DNA of 64,000 nucleotides from Nitrobacter hamburgensis X14 (GCF_000013885.1 NC_007964.1:1536001-1600000); one strand, 5' to 3'; positions 17,864 to 26,254 are shown, counted from the stretch's first letter. Program-made: numbers and translations. Notes: generated by a model not told the origin, from the letters alone.

Positions 17864-19236
17864 GGTTGCCCCCGGCGGGCGCTTAAGGCGGGCAGACCGA
17901 GCAGGGGTTCTTCGGCTCCCCTAGCCAACGGAATGGCGCCGGACGCTGTGAATGCTTCTTCAGCGAAGTATTCCTCCTCGCAGGCCGCCAGGCTGAACGT
18001 GGTGCGGGCGTATCGCCGATTGGCCTCGTGCCGAAACGGGTAAAGCCTGGCCAGAAGTTCGCCGACCGCCATCGCAGCGACCCGCATGTTCAGCGTGATC
18101 ACCGATGGCGCCTCTTCGGCAATACCCTTAATGTAGCCGTCCCGCACCTCGAACCGGTGAGCATCGGGGGCGTGCGTCCTCAGATACTCTTCTCTCAGTC
18201 GCTCCGGATCGTAGACGCCCCTGTCTTCGAGCGTCGCCCCTCCCGGGTACACGTAGTCGATTCGGCCGTAGACGTCGGCAATGCGCACGTCCCCGCCATG
18301 CCGCCGAACCGGGATCACGACGCCCATGTCGACCAAGGGCATCAGGAACATGGCCGAGATCAGATCTGCCACCAGTCGGGCTTCGAGCGTATCGACGCAG
18401 CAAAAGACGAAGTCGCAATCCGAGGCAGCGATCACCGCCTCTCGGTCCAGAATCGAAGTCGGCATCGGAATAACCGTTCCGTTTCCCCGATGGGAGGCGG
18501 CCGCGTTAGCCATCACTTCGACTTTGAAACGACCGACGTCGGCGCAACTTGTATTGAGGATGCGATTGAGGTTCTTGCCCTCGATTTTGTCGAAGTCGAT
18601 GACGACGATGCGACCGAATCCGAGCCGCGCAACCTGCTCGATGATGATTGATCCTGTCCCCGAGGCTCCGATGACGGCGACCGACAAGTGTTGGTTGGCA
18701 GCGGTCATTTCGGACGTGAACGCCATGGGCGGGCCGCCCTGGTGGTCGCTCCACCAGATCTTGATGTCGTCGCCCGGCACCATTACTAGGTCGACGACTG
18801 TTGGCTGAAGGTCGTGATCGTAGAACCGTACCTTCATCCTGCCGTCGGGCGTCATGATCGCGGTCCCATGTCGGGCATCATAGGCAGCGAAAAGTCCGGG
18901 GACCACCACGCTATCGCTCGCATCGTCGGCTGCGGAAAACTCAAAGAGCCCGCCCGGATGGGAATGGACGAGTACGATATGTAGACCCTCTTTCTCGCCC
19001 CGGTCGATGGCCTCTTCGATCCACCTCCCGGGCCAGGTGATCCGGTCGGGTTTGCGAACGGAGCAAGCCTCATGTGGAACGGGGATCAACTCGCGTGCCA
19101 GCAACTTGAGCCTGCGGCCCGGCCCGGCCGCGCAGAGCAAGATCGCCGCAGACTCATTGCCGTCGCCGGGAAAAAGGTGCGCGCGCAGCGCCGTGTGGAC
19201 GCCGACCGGGAGGAGCAACCTGCTCTCGGCGCTCAC
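17860..19236 (-). CDS. JAB peptidase / E1-like (ThiF) adenylyltransferase fusion
   Basis: The protein has 458 residues. The N-terminal half is a JAB/MPN isopeptidase domain with the zinc motif HSHPGGLFEFSAADD. The C-terminal half is a ThiF/E1 domain with the nucleotide loop VIGASGTGSIIIEQVARLG, then VVIDFDKIEGKNLNR, and a candidate catalytic Cys region around FCCVD. Such a protein could both remove and activate ubiquitin-like proteins. The start is the GTG at 19236: AAGGAGGTGA lies just upstream and GTGA overlaps the stop of the E2/Ubl gene. This is the central enzyme of a bacterial ubiquitin-like conjugation operon. Confidence 0.85.
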   Translation of the reverse strand: MSAESRLLLPVGVHTALRAHLFPGDGNESAAILLCAAGPGRRLKLLARELIPVPHEACSVRKPDRITWPGRWIEEAIDRGEKEGLHIVLVHSHPGGLFEFSAADDASDSVVVPGLFAAYDARHGTAIMTPDGRMKVRFYDHDLQPTVVDLVMVPGDDIKIWWSDHQGGPPMAFTSEMTAANQHLSVAVIGASGTGSIIIEQVARLGFGRIVVIDFDKIEGKNLNRILNTSCADVGRFKVEVMANAAASHRGNGTVIPMPTSILDREAVIAASDCDFVFCCVDTLEARLVADLISAMFLMPLVDMGVVIPVRRHGGDVRIADVYGRIDYVYPGGATLEDRGVYDPERLREEYLRTHAPDAHRFEVRDGYIKGIAEEAPSVITLNMRVAAMAVGELLARLYPFRHEANRRYARTTFSLAACEEEYFAEEAFTASGAIPLARGAEEPLLGLPALSARRGQP

Positions 19237-20342
19237 TGGTTCACCTCCTTCGCGAGGGCGCCATCGACCAAGGTGAGATGGGTCATCACGTTGTCGAGGC
19301 GCGAGCTCCACGGCGAATTGGGGCCGCGGTGGCGCGACCAACGCTGAAAGATACGACCGAGGACGGTCTCAGTGGCCTGGGTCGCCGGGATCTCCTCGCC
19401 GACGAGCCTGCGAAGCGCCGGATGGACGTAGAACATATCAATCTGCGCTCCCGGATAGGGACCCGGAATCTCCAGCGCCAACGTCACAACAGCCGCATTG
19501 TATCCCTCGGGTACGGGATAGCCTTCGATGAGAAGCCAGCGCCGCCCGCCATCGACAACGGTTTCCCACTTCAGCCCCATGGTATCGAGGTGGCGCTCGT
19601 CAACCGGGAGGAGCGCAAAAGCCTGGCGAGGCGCGCATGCCTCGCCGTTGTTCACGTCCTTTGGGATCAGCCGGAGCTTCTCAATGCCCGGTGTGCGGAG
19701 ATCCAGAACGTAATTCGCGGCAACCTCGCGCTTCGTCTGGTCCTGGACCTTGAGGAAGATGTGCCACGGCTGGGCCGGATCGAATCCGGCCTGACGCATT
19801 GCGTCGGCGACCACCACGGTCGGCGTCGCGATCTCTATGAGGACGTTCTGGACCATTAACTTCCACGTCTGCTTTCGGGCATGGAAATGCTCGACCCCCT
19901 TATCGCCCAGGTTCACGATGTCCTGATTGCCGATGAGACGGTCCGGCTCGTCTTGGCGTTCGAGATAGACCAGGAATTCAGCCGGCACGCGCGCCAGCTT
20001 CCGGACCGTAGCGCCCGTTACCATCCTCGCGGGCCAATCGTACTGCTCGCCATCCACCGTGAGACGATAGGACCGGTCGGCGGACGTCACGATGAAGCGG
20101 CGACGGCCTTCGTCGAGATCGACCGTCTCGGACGCCAGAATTTCGACTAGCTCACCATCGGGAAGGAAGCTCAGCACATACGGATCTTGCGCTGGCGTCA
20201 GTCCCGCAGCGGCCGCGATCTGCGCACCGGTGGGAGTCCGGTCGCGGATGATCACCGGGCCGAAGGCGAGATCGGTGCCGGCGACCTCGATGGTAATGGC
20301 ATTTTCCGCGGGCTGCGAACCCGCGGTTTGGTTGATAGACAT
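19233..20342 (-). CDS. Multi-ubiquitin-like domains fused to an E2-like domain
   Basis: The 369-residue protein appears to hold three beta-grasp ubiquitin-like repeats (about 15-88, 91-155 and 159-230) followed by a Prok-E2-type domain (about 238-369). The E2 part has the conserved core LEIPGPYPGAQIDMFYVHP and the closing RWSRHR...W segment. No Cys occurs in the E2 core; H307 sits where activity might be expected, and the only nearby Cys is C236 in the linker. The Ubl repeats have no free Gly-Gly end, so processing or intramolecular transfer would be needed. The start is the ATG at 20342 with AAAGG upstream. First gene of a coupled three-gene operon. Confidence 0.78.
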   Translation of the reverse strand: MSINQTAGSQPAENAITIEVAGTDLAFGPVIIRDRTPTGAQIAAAAGLTPAQDPYVLSFLPDGELVEILASETVDLDEGRRRFIVTSADRSYRLTVDGEQYDWPARMVTGATVRKLARVPAEFLVYLERQDEPDRLIGNQDIVNLGDKGVEHFHARKQTWKLMVQNVLIEIATPTVVVADAMRQAGFDPAQPWHIFLKVQDQTKREVAANYVLDLRTPGIEKLRLIPKDVNNGEACAPRQAFALLPVDERHLDTMGLKWETVVDGGRRWLLIEGYPVPEGYNAAVVTLALEIPGPYPGAQIDMFYVHPALRRLVGEEIPATQATETVLGRIFQRWSRHRGPNSPWSSRLDNVMTHLTLVDGALAKEVNQ

Positions 20343-20402
20343 GGTAGTAGCCTTTCGGATTCGAGTTGTGTTCAGTGAGTAGTGCGCGCTGGTGGTATCG
20401 AC

Positions 20403-20427
20403 TCGGACATGAGATGATCGTGTCCGA
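20403..20427. promoter_or_regulatory. Inverted repeat between divergent Ubl and sigma operons
   Basis: TCGGACA and TGTCCGA form a perfect 7-bp inverted repeat with an 11-nt spacer, centred in the 136-nt gap between the Ubl-E2 and sigma-factor starts. One regulator bound here could control both operons. The sigma factor or an unseen repressor are candidates. No clear -35/-10 boxes were identified. Confidence 0.4.
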
Positions 20428-20478
20428 ACCGACTCCTCTGGTGCGCACTGTGTTCTAGGGAGGGATGGGGGGCCGGAG

Positions 20479-21057
20479 ATGGATGCAGCGGCGTCGGGCA
20501 GCCTGACTGTCGACGAATTCATGTCAGCGCTTTACGGGCTGACGGAGCCGGAGTGGACACGCGTCGGCGAAGCGGCGCGGTGGTGCGGACTATTGTGCTC
20601 GACCGACGGCGACGAGCTTCTGAACGAAGCCATAATGAGGACGGCGGATGGCCGGCGTCATTATCCGAACGACGTCCAACCGGTCGCATTCCTGATTATG
20701 ACGATGCGCAGCATCGCCCACGAGATGTACGAGAACCGTCGCGGCCGGATCGGTCTCGACAACGCGACGACGACGAACATCCGCGGAAACGTCGTTCCCT
20801 TCCAGCCGACTGACCAACGGCCCGACCCGGAGATTAGTCTTGCGCAGGCAGAGTTCGAGAAGAAGTTCCGGTCCGACGTCCTTGGACTCTTCGAGGACGA
20901 CACTATCGCTAGGGATCTGGCCGATGGCGTGATGGAAGGGATGGAGGGCGAGGAATTGATGACGGTGCTCGATCTCGACAAGACCGCGTTCGCATCAAAG
21001 CGGCGGCTGGTCAGGCGTCGAATCGAGCAAGCATTTCCAGATGGATACAAACCATGA
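20479..21057 (+). CDS. Sigma-70/ECF-like sigma factor
   Basis: The 192-residue protein has a region-2-like part (DELLNEAIMRTADGRR, then FLIMTMRSIAHEMYENRRGR) and a C-terminal region-4-like helix-turn-helix (EGMEGEELMTVLDLDKTAFASKRRLVRRRIEQ). Size and layout fit an ECF-type sigma factor, although the match is divergent. It would direct RNA polymerase to its own promoter and perhaps to the divergent Ubl operon. The next gene overlaps its stop by ATGA. It stands in place of the usual HTH repressor partner of the ImmA/IrrE peptidase two genes downstream. Confidence 0.6.
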   Translation: MDAAASGSLTVDEFMSALYGLTEPEWTRVGEAARWCGLLCSTDGDELLNEAIMRTADGRRHYPNDVQPVAFLIMTMRSIAHEMYENRRGRIGLDNATTTNIRGNVVPFQPTDQRPDPEISLAQAEFEKKFRSDVLGLFEDDTIARDLADGVMEGMEGEELMTVLDLDKTAFASKRRLVRRRIEQAFPDGYKP

Positions 21058-21476
21058 AGACCTCCAAGTTCGGCATCGATGCGTACGCACGGCTGGTCGA
21101 CGGCCTCGCCGAAGATCTTCTCTCGAAGAGCGATGACCAACTCGCGGCCGAAATATGTGAACGTGGCGACGACCCGGCAGCAGTCAGCGCGCGAGCGCGC
21201 GCGGTTTTTGAAAAGGCGGTACGCGACCACGGCAAGCGCAGGCTGGCTGCTGCCCGCACGGCAGTCGAGGCCGATGTCAAATCCCCACGCAAGGAGATCC
21301 GTCTCGATCCGACGGAGGCCCGCGCTCGTCTCGAAAGAATACTTCGCCGGCACCCAGAGACTGCAAACAAACTCACCTTGGCCGCTCGGAAAGGCGAAGG
21401 TCTTTCCGACACAGATGCACTTGGACTTCTGGCCGACCTGGAGGAACTTGGGATCAAGGATGAGGATCAGCCGTGA
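21054..21476 (+). CDS. Small helical protein between sigma factor and ImmA/IrrE
   Basis: This 140-residue protein is almost entirely predicted helical and strongly charged, with no transmembrane segment or Cys. Its position between a sigma factor and an ImmA/IrrE peptidase, with 4-nt overlaps on both sides, makes it a candidate anti-sigma factor that the peptidase could cleave. No family was recognised, so this is inference from context. Confidence 0.6.
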   Translation: MKTSKFGIDAYARLVDGLAEDLLSKSDDQLAAEICERGDDPAAVSARARAVFEKAVRDHGKRRLAAARTAVEADVKSPRKEIRLDPTEARARLERILRRHPETANKLTLAARKGEGLSDTDALGLLADLEELGIKDEDQP

Positions 21477-22282
21477 CCTCGCTTTCCACGGCCGAACGTC
21501 TTCTTCTCAGCCTTGGGGTGGAGACGCCGGAGGAAATCGATCTGGAGGCGATCGCATGGACGCTCGGCGTCAAGGTCCGATACGCACGGTTGGACAAGTG
21601 CGAGGCGCGGATCGCCGGCAGCGCTTCCAGTGCCATCGTGACAATAAGAAGCGATGCCTCTCCCGGACGAAAGCGCTTTTCGCTGGGCCATGAACTTGGG
21701 CACTGGCATCGCGACCGCGGCAAGACGCTGGTGTGTCGACAGGTTGACATCGGCAACCGTTCGCTCAGGGCGCTTGATCCGGAAAGGATCGCTGACGATT
21801 TCGCCGCCGATCTCCTGATGCCCTCATACATGTTCGAACCGGAGGTCCGAAAACTTCCGAAGCTCAACTTCGCTGGCATCCGCAAGCTCGCGGAACGCTA
21901 TAACGTCAGCCTCACTGCCGCCGCGATCCGCGCGGTTGAGAAGGCCCGCCTTCCGACCTTGCTCGTCTGCCATCGAGAGGACGGACGTGCTTGGTTCACC
22001 CGGTCTTCCGAAGTGCCCGAAAGATGGTTTCCGCAGCGGCAGATCGATCGTGAAAGCCCTGCTTTCGATGTGCTTTCCGGCAAAATGGACGAGACGCCCC
22101 TCCTTCAGAAAATCAACGCCGATGCATGGTTCGATACCCAAGGCGCCAGCTGGTATGAGATTCGCGAACAGTCCGTTCGCATCTCCTCATCTGAGATACT
22201 CACACTATTAGTTATCGAAGAAGAACGGATGCTGCGGGAAGACGGTGGAAGTCGATCGAGCTCGAGGGAGCGCCGATGGTGA
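21473..22282 (+). CDS. ImmA/IrrE family metallopeptidase
   Basis: The 269-residue protein contains FSLGHELGHWHRD, the HEXXH zinc site of ImmA/IrrE peptidases, followed by ADDFAADLLMP, which carries the third ligand region typical of the family. These enzymes cleave repressors or other regulators in response to stress or DNA damage. The GTG start overlaps the previous stop (GTGA). It ends about 160 nt before the transposon right end and is the last cargo gene. The likely target is one of its two operon partners. Confidence 0.82.
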   Translation: MTSLSTAERLLLSLGVETPEEIDLEAIAWTLGVKVRYARLDKCEARIAGSASSAIVTIRSDASPGRKRFSLGHELGHWHRDRGKTLVCRQVDIGNRSLRALDPERIADDFAADLLMPSYMFEPEVRKLPKLNFAGIRKLAERYNVSLTAAAIRAVEKARLPTLLVCHREDGRAWFTRSSEVPERWFPQRQIDRESPAFDVLSGKMDETPLLQKINADAWFDTQGASWYEIREQSVRISSSEILTLLVIEEERMLREDGGSRSSSRERRW

Positions 22283-22370
22283 GTCGTTCCCCTCCGCTAT
22301 CAAAAGGTGACGTACGTCACCAAGAAGCTCCGACCCTAAATCGGTTTAATATCAATGGCTTGTGCAATCC

Positions 22371-22492
22371 AACCGTTCTTAAAGTCAAAAACGACCAAAT
22401 GACTCGGTCTTAAATTCAAAAACAGACTCACTCTTAGCCGACACCACCCTATGTTTTCAGTGGGTTAGCTGACTCGATCTTAGTGTGTCGGC
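22371..22492. repeat. Tn7-like right-end TnsB-site repeats
   Basis: Four same-orientation sites share a TCTTA core: 22371 (AACCGTTCTTAAAGTCAAAA), 22401 (GACTCGGTCTTAAATTCAAA), 22425 (GACTCACTCTTAGCCGACA) and 22471 (GACTCGATCTTAGTGTGTC). The third ends in GACA at 22443, a probable transposon terminus. The fourth lies outside it, closer to the patatin stop codon, and may be a remnant of an earlier insertion. GCCGACAC (22437-22444) and GTGTCGGC (22485-22492) are exact inverted copies. Confidence 0.55.
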
Positions 22493-22505
22493 ATATTTCG
22501 CCTCG

Positions 22506-24380
22506 CTATTGGAACATCTCCCGCTGCTCGTCGGTCAGACCGGCCAGCACCTGCCTTGCCTGGCTGTAGCCGGCGGCGACCACTTCCTCGAAACGGCTCC
22601 AGTCCAGCAGGCGACCTTCGGCGATGCGCGGCCGGAACAACAGGTCGGTGAACTGCCCCATCGCTTTCTGCTTCGAGAGCGAGGTGATGAAGGACGACCG
22701 CAGCAGCGTCTCCGGCACGCTCGGCAGAGGGTAGCGTCGCTTCGCGCGCGGCCTGAGCTTGTCGCGCAGCAAGGCGAGCATTCCCGGCACGCGGTCTATG
22801 TCGAACACCTGCTCTCGGTTGACCGAGAGGTCGACGCCGATGATGCGGCCGGCACCGAGCTGCGCCATCACATCGACCGGAAAATTATTGAACGTGCCGC
22901 CGTCATACATCATGTGGCCGTCGACGAACACCGGCGGCAGTGCTCCGGGGATTGCGTAGCTCGCGCCGACGTTGCGGACGAGGTCGCCGCGCAGCAGCAC
23001 GGCTTCGCGGCCGGTCGAGAAGTCTGATGCCATCGTGAAGAAGGTGGTCCAGCAATCCTCGCTGTCGACCGCATCCTGGCCGGTGGCGTCGCGCACGGCT
23101 TGCGCCGTCGCGCCGCGCGAGCGTGCACCCTTGATCAGCGACACCAGCGGGATGAAGTTGTAGTCGCCGGTCACGTTGCCCGTCGGATGCAGGGGAAATG
23201 CCTTGCGGACGGCGGCCGCGACCTCGTCCGCGCTGCGTCCGAGCGCCAGCACCATGCCCATGACAGCGCCGATCGAACTGCCGCCGAGCATGTCGACGGG
23301 AATGCCGGCTTCTTCCAGCGCCTTGATGACCCCGATATGGGCGAAGCCGCGCGCGCCGCCGCCCGACAGCACGAGCCCGATGCCGCGTCCGGAGACGATG
23401 CGAGCGATGCGACGCATGTCGCTCGGCAACTGCGGACGAATGTGAAAGTGCCGCGCAGCCGGCCGCGCATCCAGCCATCGCGCCGTGCCGGTTGGAATGG
23501 TCGTATCGGCCTTGTGCAGCAGGACCAGCGTCTGCCGCGCGATCGAGATGGAGCCTACCGGCGACAGGCAGGCCCGCTCGACCATGGACCGGCCGGGATC
23601 GCGATCGGCGTCGGCAAGCAGCAGAATCTCGTCGGCATGACGCAGGCAGAAACGGGTCCATGCGGTGTCGTGGCCGTCGGCGGCGAGATAGACTGCGCGG
23701 CTCCGGGCCTCGATCTCGTCGATATAGCCGGCAAGCGCATCGTGGCGCCGTCCGGCCGGGTGGACCGGGGTGGTGCCGAAACGCTCGGCGATGTCATCGG
23801 CGGTGACCACTGTCACCGGCCTTGCCTCTGCGGCTTGCGCGTCGCGCAGGCTCTGCGCGAAATCGGCGGCATCCAGCCCGGACGTGACCGGCAGGATGCA
23901 GACGTTGACCGGTACCAGGGGCGCCTCGCGCTCGCGCTCGCCGTGGCGGAATCGCCGGATCACGGTCCGCATCATCGACATTTCGATTTTTGGATCCTGC
24001 ATGATCGCGCGCTCGATCGTCGCGCGCGTCACTTTGACCAGCAAGGTATCGCGCACCGCCACCACCGTCGCCGGGCGCGGCTCGCCGGTGAGCAGCGCGA
24101 GCTCACCGACGGTCTCGCTGCGCCCGATCTCGCCCAGAATTTTCCGTACGCCGGATTCAGTTTCGGAAAAGGCTTGCAGCCGCCCGGACACGACGAGGTA
24201 CACGTCGTCGCTGAGGTCGCCCTGGCGCAGCAGGGTCGCGCCGGAGGCGAGGTGGACATATTCGGCCTCGGACTGGATGGTGCGCAGGATCCCGGCGTTG
24301 GCGGACGCAAAATAGCCGCGAAGGACGGTCTGGAGCAGCGCGTCGCGTTGCTGAAGATCGGGATCGGTTTCCGGCGTCAA
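22506..24380 (-). CDS. Patatin-like phospholipase with cyclic-nucleotide-binding domain
   Basis: The 624-residue protein begins with a cyclic-nucleotide-binding domain (about 15-150; LLRQGDLSDDVYLVVSGRL and a GELALLTGEPRPATV phosphate-binding cassette). A central linker follows, then a patatin domain with the oxyanion loop GGGARG, the serine elbow GSSIG and the DGG aspartate motif. This is the bacterial NTE/RssA-like lysophospholipase layout. No transmembrane segment is seen. Its stop codon lies 15-65 nt from the Tn7-like end repeats, so its 3' end is the probable attachment site. The reading frame is complete, so the insertion has not damaged it. Confidence 0.88.
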   Translation of the reverse strand: MTPETDPDLQQRDALLQTVLRGYFASANAGILRTIQSEAEYVHLASGATLLRQGDLSDDVYLVVSGRLQAFSETESGVRKILGEIGRSETVGELALLTGEPRPATVVAVRDTLLVKVTRATIERAIMQDPKIEMSMMRTVIRRFRHGEREREAPLVPVNVCILPVTSGLDAADFAQSLRDAQAAEARPVTVVTADDIAERFGTTPVHPAGRRHDALAGYIDEIEARSRAVYLAADGHDTAWTRFCLRHADEILLLADADRDPGRSMVERACLSPVGSISIARQTLVLLHKADTTIPTGTARWLDARPAARHFHIRPQLPSDMRRIARIVSGRGIGLVLSGGGARGFAHIGVIKALEEAGIPVDMLGGSSIGAVMGMVLALGRSADEVAAAVRKAFPLHPTGNVTGDYNFIPLVSLIKGARSRGATAQAVRDATGQDAVDSEDCWTTFFTMASDFSTGREAVLLRGDLVRNVGASYAIPGALPPVFVDGHMMYDGGTFNNFPVDVMAQLGAGRIIGVDLSVNREQVFDIDRVPGMLALLRDKLRPRAKRRYPLPSVPETLLRSSFITSLSKQKAMGQFTDLLFRPRIAEGRLLDWSRFEEVVAAGYSQARQVLAGLTDEQREMFQ

Positions 24381-24479
24381 AACCGCAACTCCTTGTCTGC
24401 ACGCGCCGTCGCGAGTTCAATCGGGTCAAGCATAGTTCAGAACGCCGGTCGATGAACGGAATTCTTGCCGCAGCGCATC

Positions 24480-24510
24480 GTCATTGCCGGGCTTGACCCG
24501 GCAATCCATC
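24480..24510. repeat. REP palindrome
   Basis: ATTGCCGGG-N5-CCCGGCAAT (24483-24505) is a perfect 9-bp stem within the string GTCATTGCCGGGCTTGACCC. The same unit recurs near 51.0, 60.2 and 60.6 kb in this window. It lies upstream of the patatin gene. Confidence 0.75.
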
Positions 24511-24636
24511 AAGCGGAAGCGACGCCGTTCTTCGAACGGCTATGCGGCGAGTAGAAGCAGCGCCGTTCTGTGCACGGCGAAGGCCGCGCATGACGCCGAG
24601 GTCATCGGGTTGGTTCAGGAGCAGTCGAGCACCGCT

Positions 24637-24921
24637 TCAGTCGCGGCCGACCTTGCCGGGAAATCCGGGCGAGGTGGGGCTGTCGCCATTCAGGCCGCTC
24701 GGCACCGCGCCGGTTCCGATGGTGCCGGGCCGCGATGTGTTCGGCACGCCCGGCTGGTTCGTCACGCTGGTGTTGAGGCCTGTCGAGGGGGCCGGCGTCA
24801 CGACGGGCGCCAAAGGCATCGGCGCGAAGACATGGCGATGAGGGTGGCGCGCCTGTGCCGCTTCCGAAATCACGCTCAAGAAAACGACAAGGACGATCAG
24901 GATGCGGATGGTGAGGGTCAT
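24637..24921 (-). CDS. Small secreted proline-rich protein
   Basis: The 94-residue product starts with a clear Sec signal peptide (TIRILIVLVVFLSVISEAAQA) and continues with a His/Pro/Gly/Ser/Thr-rich tail lacking domains. It is probably periplasmic. The ATG at 24921 is the natural start because the signal peptide begins there. No function is recognised. Confidence 0.55.
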   Translation of the reverse strand: MTLTIRILIVLVVFLSVISEAAQARHPHRHVFAPMPLAPVVTPAPSTGLNTSVTNQPGVPNTSRPGTIGTGAVPSGLNGDSPTSPGFPGKVGRD

Positions 24922-25061
24922 TGGACGCTCCGGCAGTCTTCAGTGCGGATTGTCACGCATATATAGCCGTCAAAGTCGCAGCGGGCAGGCCGGTTTCATT
25001 AAATTTCGGTGATTGTCCGTTTGAACGAACGATGCCTGATCTGCTTTCCGCAAATAGACAC

Positions 25062-25090
25062 GGCCTCCGGCAGGGGAGCCGCCGGAGGCC
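25062..25090 (-). terminator. Possible original terminator of the flgFGAH operon
   Basis: GGCCTCCGGC and GCCGGAGGCC form a perfect 10-bp stem with a 9-nt loop. Read on the minus strand it is followed by a moderately T-rich stretch. Before the IS5-family insertion this hairpin lay about 85-110 nt after the flgH stop codon. The weak U-tract makes the call uncertain; it could also be a REP-type palindrome. Confidence 0.35.
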
Positions 25091-25254
25091 GCAACACCGG
25101 ACGACGCGTGGCGTCGCCGGGTCGTCACCGTCTCGCGCTTGGGGTTCGCGAGGCGGCGGGGAGCTGATAAAGAGCTAGCAGGCTGTTGAAGAAGTCTCTG
25201 GCGCAGCGGTTCTGGGCATGATTCTCTTGATGCGGATGCGTCGAGGGGGGAGCG

Positions 25255-26000
25255 ATGCGGGGAAGCGACGAACGGTCAGGCTCGCTGTTCAGCTATGTGG
25301 ACTTGGAGGCTCGGATTCGCTCCGACCATCCGCTGCGAACGATCCGACAGATCGCGAACGCGGCGTTGAATGATCTGTCGAGGGACTTTGACAAGCTCTA
25401 CACGGCGTTCGGCCGTCCCTCGATCGCACCGGAGAAGCTGCTTCGGGCAATGCTGCTGCAGGCATTCTACGGGATCCGCTCGGAACGGCAGTTGATGGAG
25501 CGGCTGGAGTTCGACCTGCTGTTGCGCTGGTTCGTGGGCTTGGGCGTGGACGACCCGGTGTGGGACCACTCGACCTTCTCGAAGAACCGCGACCGATTGC
25601 TTGAAGGTGAGATCGCCGCGAAGTTCTTGAACGCGCTGATGGGGCAGCACCAGGTCAAGCGGCTGTTATCAAGCGAGCATTTTTCGGTCGACGGCACGCT
25701 GATCGAGGCGTGGGCATCGATCAAGAGCTTCCGGCGCAAGGACGGCGGTGACCAGGACAGTGATGGACCGGGACGCAACGCCGAGCGCAGTTTCCACAAC
25801 GAGAAGCGCTGCAACGAGACGCATCAGAGCACGACCGATCCCGAGGCACGGCTCTATAAGAAGGGCGGCGGCCAGCCGGCGAAGCTTTGCTACATCGGCC
25901 ATGCCCTGATGGAGAACCGCAACGGACTGGCGGTGCTGGGTGGCGTGAGCCGGGCGACCGGAACGGCGGAGCGGGATCAGGCGTTGGCGCTGATCGACTG
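25255..26000 (+). pseudogene. IS5-family transposase, 5' part (interrupted)
   Basis: The first 248 codons start MRGSDERSGSLFSYVDLEAR and include DHPLRTIRQ, the IRSERQLMERLEFDLLLRWF segment and the DDPVWDHSTFSKNRDRL block. The catalytic DDE region starts with FSVDGTLIEAW. The frame is broken by an IS256-family element after 26000. Joining 25255-26000 to 28918-29281 gives 1110 nt, exactly 370 codons, so the gene was intact before the insertion. Confidence 0.85.
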
Positions 26001-26041
26001 GGGACTGTCAGGAATTTCGTGTGCGGGCGAGCGGTTGAACA

Positions 26042-26252
26042 TTACGCCGCCATGGCTTTGATGAAGCGCTCGCCGAAGATGACGGCGAACTGGGCCTTGG
26101 CCATGGTCCACTCACGAGGCGGCATTTTCCACTCTTTCTCCGATCGGTTCAAGATCAGATAGAGCAGCTTGGTTGCCGCGTCGTCGCTGGGGAAGTGGCC
26201 TCTGGCCCTGACAGCCCGCCGGAGTTTCGAGTTCAGCGCTTCTATTGAGTTT
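26042..26252 (-). pseudogene. IS256-family transposase, 3' part
   Basis: This fragment encodes TNSIEALNSKLRRAVRARGH and the C-terminal EKEWKMPPREWTMAKAQFAV stretch of an IS256 transposase, ending IKAMAA. It is separated from its 5' part by the IS110-family element. Joined to 27840-28852 the gene is 1224 nt, 408 codons, exactly in frame. Confidence 0.85.
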
Positions 26253-26254
26253 GT

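Larger units (their letters stand above)
1..22443. mobile_element. Tn7-like transposon, right part (left end outside window)
   Basis: A complete tnsA-tnsB-tnsC-tniQ set (9850-16407) lies among cargo typical of genomic islands. The AT-rich stretch 22,371-22,443 carries three same-orientation sites with a TCTTA core and finishes TTAGCCGACA, so the opposite strand begins TGTCGG as expected of a Tn7-family terminus. Beyond it, ordinary chromosomal genes begin with the 3' end of a patatin-type gene. The left end and any target duplication are not visible, so the left boundary is open and the exact right terminus is inferred. Confidence 0.6.

Noticed and set aside
23100..24455. 451-codon plus-strand open frame opposite the patatin gene
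   Set aside because: No motifs; the patatin/cNMP-binding protein explains the region.
24484..24966. 160-codon plus-strand open frame starting in the REP at 24.5 kb
   Set aside because: Its start is translated REP sequence, and the signal-peptide protein on the opposite strand is more convincing.
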